This document shows positions 37,021-40,827 of a DNA stretch of 40,827 nt, in pieces (the first letter of the stretch is position 1; every line of letters starts with the position of its first letter). The stretch lies in IMG/VR virus record IMGVR_UViG_3300048597_000032, positions 1 to 40,827 of that record. One strand, given 5' to 3'. The DNA comes from a virus. The notes beneath the pieces were generated by a model. The model did not search any database. It was not told where the DNA came from and saw only the letters and a program-made list of their open reading frames with translations. The translations under genes were made by a program, and so were the position numbers.

Positions 37021-37061
37021 GCCGGGATGGCGGAACTGGTAGACGCACGGGACTCAAAATC
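37021..37061 (+). other. attP: Probable attP core: 5' half of a tRNA-Leu(CAA)
   Basis: The sequence starts GCCGGGATGGCGGAACTGGT and continues AGACGCACGGGACTCAAAAT, reproducing the acceptor 5' strand, the complete D-arm and the anticodon loop CTCAAAA of a bacterial tRNA-Leu(CAA). Similarity stops at the 3' side of the anticodon stem, and no matching T-arm or acceptor 3' strand follows. Its place directly after int and the partial tRNA identity mark it as the attachment core, with crossover likely at the anticodon loop. Bases 37062-37173 hold no gene. One weak hairpin, CGCCC/GGGCG, is near 37130. Confidence 0.75.
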
Positions 37062-37173
37062 TTCCGTCCTACGGGGACCAGAAGAACCCTCAGAGGCAGG
37101 CGTGCCCACAATTGCCCCTAAAACGCCCGAGGGTGGGCGGGAAATGGGGAAAATTGCCAAGAGGTTATAGGCC

Positions 37174-37791
37174 GTGACCATGCGATACCGCGCACCGCGA
37201 CGCGATCTGACCGGCGAGCGATTCGGGCAGTTGCTTGTGCTTGGCTGGAAGGGCAATTCCCGTTGGCTTTGTCAATGCGAGTGCGGCAAGACGGCTGCGG
37301 TCATTACTGCCAATCTCAACCGAGGAAACACCACAAGCTGCGGATGTGTCCGCAACATCGCGTCATCAAAGCGCGCGACGAAGCACGGCCTGTATTGGAC
37401 CCCCGCTTATCGCACGTACCTCAGCGTCTACGCGCGCTGTTGCCGTCCCAACAAAAGCGCCGCCTATGCGCAATACGGAGCCAAGGGCGTGACGATGTGG
37501 GAGGGATGGAAAGGCAATCCGGCGCAGTTCATCAAGGACGTAGGCCAACCACCGACGTCAGAACATACGCTAGACCGGATTGACAATAGCAAGGGCTATG
37601 AGCCCGGCAACGTGCGATGGGCGACCTCGATTGAGCAGGCGCGGAACAAGAGCAATAACGTGCGCGTTGAGTTTCAGGGGCAATCGTTCCCTTCGCTCTC
37701 GGCTTTTGTGGAGTGGCTGTTGCCGCAAACGAACCTGACAAAACCGCAGGTGCAAGCCGCTATAGAAAACGGGCTGCGCGTCAAACCTTAA
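37174..37791 (+). CDS. HNH endonuclease-like protein
   Basis: A 205-aa protein (GTG at 37174, or ATG at 37180). Residues 8-30 (DLTGERFGQLLVLGWKGNSR) and the zinc pairs WLCQCECGK and TTSCGCV give the typical amino domain of phage HNH proteins. The HNH signature is EHTLDRIDNSKGYEPGNVRW, with AT next. A C-terminal helix, FPSLSAFVEWLLPQTNLTKP, may bind DNA. It lies just beyond attP, a usual place for cargo genes, and its 3' end overlaps the oppositely directed metallophosphoesterase by 11 nt. Confidence 0.8.
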   Translation: MTMRYRAPRRDLTGERFGQLLVLGWKGNSRWLCQCECGKTAAVITANLNRGNTTSCGCVRNIASSKRATKHGLYWTPAYRTYLSVYARCCRPNKSAAYAQYGAKGVTMWEGWKGNPAQFIKDVGQPPTSEHTLDRIDNSKGYEPGNVRWATSIEQARNKSNNVRVEFQGQSFPSLSAFVEWLLPQTNLTKPQVQAAIENGLRVKP

Positions 37792-38713
37792 AGGTCTCAA
37801 CACCCCATTCAACCTCGCCCGCGTCTTCATCCACGACGCGCACTAGGGTGGGCGTTAAAAGCCTGCGGTCTTTGTATCGGACGACGCAGAAGCCGCTGCG
37901 CCACGGAACCACGTTGTCTTCGGTGTATGCGAACTGCGGACCATACGGCTGCGCCAGCGTCCCGCAATCCACGCCCCAGCGCGTCCCGCCGTAGTCCGTC
38001 ACGGGGTACACCTTCAGCGAATGCATGTGGCCCGTCACGATAGAGCGACCAGCCATCAGCGCATTGTTGTAAGGAGCATGGATGCCCGACTTGTTCCGGT
38101 GCTTAATCACTAAATCATCGTTCACGAACAACGACATTGCCGGTTTCCACATCGGGAAGTGATCGCGGAGGGAAACCCCTTTAACGCCATCGTACTGCGG
38201 CGCCTGGTTGGCTAGGAACGCCTCAAACCGTGCATCGTGGTTCCCTAGCGTCCAATACAGATTCTTCCCCGCAACCGCCTCAATCTCGTCTAGCCGCTCC
38301 TTACAAGCCTGTAGCTCTTGGGCTACAGACGGCCTGCCGGACTCGAAACGCATCAGAGGGTGACGCGAGATACAGGCCCCGTCGAACACGTCCCCGTTAA
38401 GGACCGTTAGAGAGGGCTTGAGTTCTCGCAGGATTTCGAGGAAGGCCCTGTACGCCGTCGTTCTAATCCCCGGCCAGAAGTGGCAATCGGAAGCGATGAC
38501 GATGTAGCCCGTATCAATGTCAAAGTGTTCCCTACCGTGAACCTCCAGAGGAAATTCCGGGCTCAGGCCCATTCTCTTTCCCTCGTTCAGCCTGTGCTGA
38601 AAGGTCGCTCTGTTGATGCCTAGCGCATCTGCCGCCTTGTTCTGGCTTCCGTACTTGGCATAAGCGTCAACGGCTTGCTTTGCGATCTGAGGGCTTAGGG
38701 GAGGTGTCGGCAT
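37781..38713 (-). CDS. Calcineurin-like metallophosphoesterase with amino-terminal HTH
   Basis: 310 aa from the ATG that overlaps the upstream stop (TGATG). Residues 8-45 form a helix-turn-helix (AKQAVDAYAKYGSQNKAADA; LGINRATFQHRLNEGKRMGL). The phosphoesterase metal motifs follow in order: DCH (76-78), GDVFD (107-111), GNHD (157-160) and GHMH (228-231). The combination is known in phages and may cleave nucleic acid or cyclic nucleotides. The substrate is not evident. It is the last gene of the late operon and meets the rightward operon tail to tail. Confidence 0.88.
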   Translation of the reverse strand: MPTPPLSPQIAKQAVDAYAKYGSQNKAADALGINRATFQHRLNEGKRMGLSPEFPLEVHGREHFDIDTGYIVIASDCHFWPGIRTTAYRAFLEILRELKPSLTVLNGDVFDGACISRHPLMRFESGRPSVAQELQACKERLDEIEAVAGKNLYWTLGNHDARFEAFLANQAPQYDGVKGVSLRDHFPMWKPAMSLFVNDDLVIKHRNKSGIHAPYNNALMAGRSIVTGHMHSLKVYPVTDYGGTRWGVDCGTLAQPYGPQFAYTEDNVVPWRSGFCVVRYKDRRLLTPTLVRVVDEDAGEVEWGVETFKV

Positions 38714-39066
38714 CAAAAAAACTCGTCAGGCGGAATCATTAACTTGCGGCAGACCGTTTGGCCCATGCGGTTAAATGCTTTGTTGTGCTGATCGTCTTTC
38801 GTGCCTGGGCGCTTGCCCGTCAACTCTTGCCGCATGTGGGTCATCTCGTGAGCAACCGTGTAGATAAGCCCACGGAGCGTCAGCACCTTGTCTGCGTTGA
38901 TGCCGATTGCATGGCGCCCTTCGTGATCGTTGTAATGGCCGAAGTCCTCGCCCTCGATCACCTCGAAATGCACTTCGGTTGCGGGCGGCAAGCGCCAGCC
39001 GCGAAACGGCGGAAACTCGCGCAGCATCGTGTACGCAGCAGCGATGTGGTGCGCGGTGACAATCAT
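38713..39066 (-). CDS. SprT-like zinc metalloprotease
   Basis: 117 aa from the ATG overlapping the previous stop (ATGA); a GTG 9 nt upstream is an alternative. The zinc-binding helix is VAHEMTHMRQ with HEMTH at 73-77, and a following Asn/His segment (HNKAFNRMGQTVCRKL) supplies later ligand candidates, as in SprT-like domains. Before it are strands WRLPPATEVHFEVIEGEDFG. SprT-like proteases act on proteins at DNA in cells. The role in the phage late operon is unknown. Confidence 0.75.
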   Translation of the reverse strand: MIVTAHHIAAAYTMLREFPPFRGWRLPPATEVHFEVIEGEDFGHYNDHEGRHAIGINADKVLTLRGLIYTVAHEMTHMRQELTGKRPGTKDDQHNKAFNRMGQTVCRKLMIPPDEFF

Positions 39067-39233
39067 CGTTTCCACATGGCAATGAGAAACCCGATATTCG
39101 CCAGCGAGTACCCAGCGAAGATGATCCCTTGTGTCATCGGGCCTTTAACAAGGGACTCCACCGCAATCCATGCGTATGCGAACGTCACGCATAGCAAAAG
39201 CCAGAAACTCATACACGTCCGCAAAACATGCAT
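39063..39233 (-). CDS. Small two-helix membrane protein
   Basis: A 56-aa frame between Rz and the SprT-like gene. Hydrophobic segments are MSFWLLLCVTFAYAWIAVES (about 8-27) and GIIFAGYSLANIGFLIAMW (about 36-54), with basic ends (HVLRT, KR). A start at the internal Met8 is also possible. Its stop overlaps the SprT-like start (ATGA), which supports translation. It may be a second holin-like or exclusion protein. Confidence 0.55.
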   Translation of the reverse strand: MHVLRTCMSFWLLLCVTFAYAWIAVESLVKGPMTQGIIFAGYSLANIGFLIAMWKR

Positions 39234-39252
39234 AGGAAAAGCCGCTTTGTGA

Positions 39253-39765
39253 TCATTGCGGCCACTCCGCTAGGAGCCTTCGCACGTCTGCGGCGTGTTC
39301 CTCAGCAGCTTCTGCAACCTGCAATCCAGCCGCTCGAAAATCTGCAAGTAGTGCCCCGAGGGCGGCGGCATACTCACGACAGGCGGCGATGGGATCACCG
39401 GAGGCGGCACCACATTCGGCGGCGGCCTGTCTGAGGTCGTTGCGCAGCCCGTCGCCAGCAGCAGCAAGAGAAGCAATGCGGGCCTGTAGTGCTTTGCGTT
39501 CGGCATGTCGTTCTGCCTCCATCCGGGCTCGTGTCGCTGCCCATTCCTGTTCCTTGGCGCGATATGTATTGAATGCGTATATCGCTGCGTCGGCCTGTGC
39601 TTCGCGTTCTTTGCTATGCCTTAACTCGGCTTGCGTGTACTTTGCTTCCCATCGGTTCCCGTTGACCCACCAGCCGGAACCGAAGGCTGTAGCAAGGCTG
39701 AGAACAAATGCAGCCAAGATGAGAACAGCGCGGCCAGGCATCAGACCGACAAGAAATGGGATCAC
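39253..39765 (-). CDS. Rz: Inner-membrane spanin Rz
   Basis: A 170-aa protein with a GTG start overlapping the endolysin stop (GTGA). One amino-terminal membrane helix (VLILAAFVLSLATAFGSGWW) precedes a long periplasmic coiled coil (LRHSKEREAQADAAIYAFNT; ERKALQARIASLAAAGDGLR). The late Cys at AAECGA and AACREY could bond partners. Layout and position after the endolysin are those of Rz. The Rz1 gene is entirely nested in it in another frame. Confidence 0.85.
   Translation of the reverse strand: MIPFLVGLMPGRAVLILAAFVLSLATAFGSGWWVNGNRWEAKYTQAELRHSKEREAQADAAIYAFNTYRAKEQEWAATRARMEAERHAERKALQARIASLAAAGDGLRNDLRQAAAECGAASGDPIAACREYAAALGALLADFRAAGLQVAEAAEEHAADVRRLLAEWPQ
39270..39506 (-). CDS. Rz1: Outer-membrane spanin Rz1 lipoprotein (nested in Rz)
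   Basis: A 78-aa frame wholly inside Rz. A lipoprotein signal peptide (ALLLLLLLATGC) gives lipidated Cys21 as the mature first residue. The mature chain is Pro-rich (DRPPPNVVPPPVIPSPPVVS), the hallmark of Rz1, and ends with a short Cys pair. Rz and Rz1 form the complex that fuses inner and outer membranes at the last step of lysis, and nested Rz1 genes are well known. Confidence 0.88.
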   Translation of the reverse strand: MPNAKHYRPALLLLLLLATGCATTSDRPPPNVVPPPVIPSPPVVSMPPPSGHYLQIFERLDCRLQKLLRNTPQTCEGS

Positions 39766-40352
39766 GCGAGCACCTGACGGGCGATGTTCGTCAGCGCAAT
39801 GCGCTCGGTCAGGCCGTTAAGCCCGCCGTTGACCCTCCGGGTTGTTTCTTGAACGTCGTCCGCTACACCATCAAGTCCATTGACAGACCAGAACCAGGCG
39901 GCAGAGTCGGATGCGAACACGGGGTCTAGGAGTTTGTCGGGCTCAACCAAGACCATCACATCCGAGGCTAGTTGGTAAGCCTGATAGTTGTTCCGCCCCG
40001 TAAGCTGCTTTAAGCCTCTCCCACGAAACTTCCATCCGTCACCGGGCTGGACATTGCCCATCCGGCCCTGGTAGACGAAGTTGGCAAGGGCTTCGGGTTG
40101 ACGGACGAAAGGCAGGGCAGACTCCCTTGTGGGGAATCTCCGAGGCCAAACGACCATCAGTCTTTCGGGAGTTGTGTAGTTCAGATTCTCGGTAAGTCTT
40201 GAGAGCCTTGCGGACTCAACCGCGATCTGCCCGATGAACTCGGGAACCCTCTTTACATTCCACCGCCGAATGGCAACGGTCAGCGGAGAGGCAAAGGCGA
40301 TAGAAGCCTCTCGGGTGCATCCTGTCGCTTGCCTGAGTTGTTCTGGTGTCAC
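39762..40352 (-). CDS. Endolysin, GH19 chitinase-like
   Basis: 196 aa from the GTG at 40352. That start overlaps the stop of the 25-aa membrane frame (GTGA), and the next residues TPEQLRQATG are the usual GH19 endolysin opening; an ATG at 40403 would overlap more. FIGQIAVESARLSRLTENLN supplies the two catalytic Glu candidates (E46, E55). FRGRGLKQLTGRNNYQAY and NGLDGVADDVQETTRRVNGG are conserved motifs of the family. It cleaves cell-wall glycan. No signal sequence is present, so holin is needed for release. Confidence 0.9.
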   Translation of the reverse strand: MTPEQLRQATGCTREASIAFASPLTVAIRRWNVKRVPEFIGQIAVESARLSRLTENLNYTTPERLMVVWPRRFPTRESALPFVRQPEALANFVYQGRMGNVQPGDGWKFRGRGLKQLTGRNNYQAYQLASDVMVLVEPDKLLDPVFASDSAAWFWSVNGLDGVADDVQETTRRVNGGLNGLTERIALTNIARQVLA

Positions 40353-40426
40353 GACAGCACCATCAGGAAATAGACGAGCAGAATCCAGATGGCCCACAGC
40401 CACCCGATGTCTTCATCGTCGTTCAT
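40349..40426 (-). CDS. 25-aa single-helix membrane peptide between holin and endolysin
   Basis: This frame starts within the holin stop (ATGA at 40423-40426) and stops within the endolysin start (GTGA at 40349-40352). The peptide has an acidic amino end (MNDDEDIGW) and one membrane helix (LWAIWILLVYFLMVLS). Overlaps on both sides, with the endolysin start fixed by it, support real translation. It may be a holin modulator or simply carry ribosomes to the endolysin start. Confidence 0.6.
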   Translation of the reverse strand: MNDDEDIGWLWAIWILLVYFLMVLS

Positions 40427-40659
40427 TTACGGGAGAGAAGTTCGTTCTTCTCCGCAGACCCGGAAGAAGAACCAAAGAAGTAGGAGACGACAGAACCGAA
40501 CGCAGCCGCGAGAGCGCCAACTAGGATCAGCAATGGCTCTCTAGCTCCGGAAGGAGGCTCGACGTAAAAAAGGGCGACTACTGCCGCCCCGAACATGATG
40601 CAAATAACAACCGCTAGAAATAAATGCGACCGCTTCACTTTGGAATGACCTGAATCCAT
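40423..40659 (-). CDS. Holin
   Basis: 78 aa from the ATG at 40659, in another frame from the 25-nt overlapping end of the XhlA-like gene; the open frame upstream of this is discarded. Two membrane helices are clear: LFLAVVICIMFGAAVVALFY (13-32) and LLILVGALAAAFGSVVSYFF (43-62). The following YFFGSSSGSAEKNELLSRK end is a well-known tail of phage holins (F/WFGSSxGSxxK). It would form the membrane pore that sets lysis time. Confidence 0.85.
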   Translation of the reverse strand: MDSGHSKVKRSHLFLAVVICIMFGAAVVALFYVEPPSGAREPLLILVGALAAAFGSVVSYFFGSSSGSAEKNELLSRK

Positions 40660-40827
40660 TGGGCAAACTTGATAAGCCCAGCCCCAGCCACACCAGCGGC
40701 CCCGCCAACGGCGACAAGCGTTTTCCATCCCCCCCTAGCTTCTGAAAGCGTTTTGTCGATACTTAGAAGGACTTGGCGCATTTCTTTGATTTCTGATTTC
40801 AATTCAGAAACGTCGTCCTCTAATTTT
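40635..40827 (-). CDS. XhlA-like holin accessory protein, C-terminal part (gene crosses the contig ends)
   Basis: This is the right-hand copy of the gene that begins at 228: residues 17 to 79 and the stop at 40635-40637. The membrane segment is the same as in the left entry, and residue 34 is Gln here. The last 25 nt overlap the holin start in another frame, so the two are made together. Confidence 0.75.
   Translation of the reverse strand, partial: KLEDDVSELKSEIKEMRQVLLSIDKTLSEARGGWKTLVAVGGAAGVAGAGLIKFAQWIQVIPK
40647..40827. repeat. Terminal direct repeat, right copy
   Basis: The sequence is the same as 1-181 except for T40774 where the left copy has C128. Joining the copies restores one intact small gene across the circle. 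Confidence 0.95.

Noticed and set aside
1-40827. CRISPR array, insertion sequence or rRNA
   Set aside because: No regularly spaced repeats with unique spacers, no transposase frame and no rRNA-like stretch were seen.

Overview
The window is a complete genome of a temperate, short-tailed (podovirus-type) dsDNA phage of about 40.65 kb, assembled as a circle. The first 181 bases recur at the end (40647-40827) with one mismatch, and the break falls inside a small lysis gene, so the linear ends are an assembly cut and not biological termini. The GC-rich sequence, the P22/BPP-1-like portal and terminase, and a tRNA-Leu-derived attachment site suggest a proteobacterial host, plausibly Burkholderiales. 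The host call is inference.

Right-to-left late region (minus strand, 23.6 kb to 0.2 kb, continuing across the circle from 40.6 to 37.8 kb): small and large terminase, portal, head accessory proteins, scaffold, major capsid protein (followed by a terminator), a four-gene sugar-modification cassette (TPR-glycosyltransferase, GT-A enzyme, SAM methyltransferase, GT8-like enzyme), a tail adaptor, a P22 gp10-like tail hub, internal virion/ejection proteins, a second terminator, a C1q-like fibre, a tail fibre and a tailspike. The lysis cassette follows: XhlA-like protein, holin, a 25-aa membrane peptide, GH19 endolysin and nested Rz/Rz1. Then come a membrane protein, a SprT-like protease and a metallophosphoesterase.

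Control and replication region (28.7 to 23.7 kb): a small CI-like repressor (plus) diverges from a Cro-like gene (minus). Leftward of cro lie a winged-helix protein, an O-like replication protein, a DNA methyltransferase, small nin-type genes, a NinG/HNH-like protein and a Q-like late regulator. Between the Q-like gene and the terminase lies a structured leader ending in a strong terminator, laid out like lambda Q-pR'-tR'.

Between cI and the rightward early operon is about 750 bp without a convincing plus-strand gene. It contains a good minus-strand promoter followed at once by extensive base-paired structure. The mismatches in its two long helices become G-U pairs only in a minus-strand transcript. 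I read this as a structured noncoding RNA (or structured leader), and it is the most novel item here.

Rightward early region (29.4 to 37.8 kb): small accessory genes including a Gly-Tyr/Asn/Asp repeat protein, an HNH endonuclease, an ERF annealase, a YqaJ-type exonuclease, an SSB-like protein, a tRNA-like element with an oversized anticodon domain, a secreted Rap1a/Tai-like protein, a run of tightly coupled small genes, an excisionase-like gene, a tyrosine integrase, an attP core matching the 5' half of a tRNA-Leu, and a second HNH gene whose 3' end meets the late region tail to tail.
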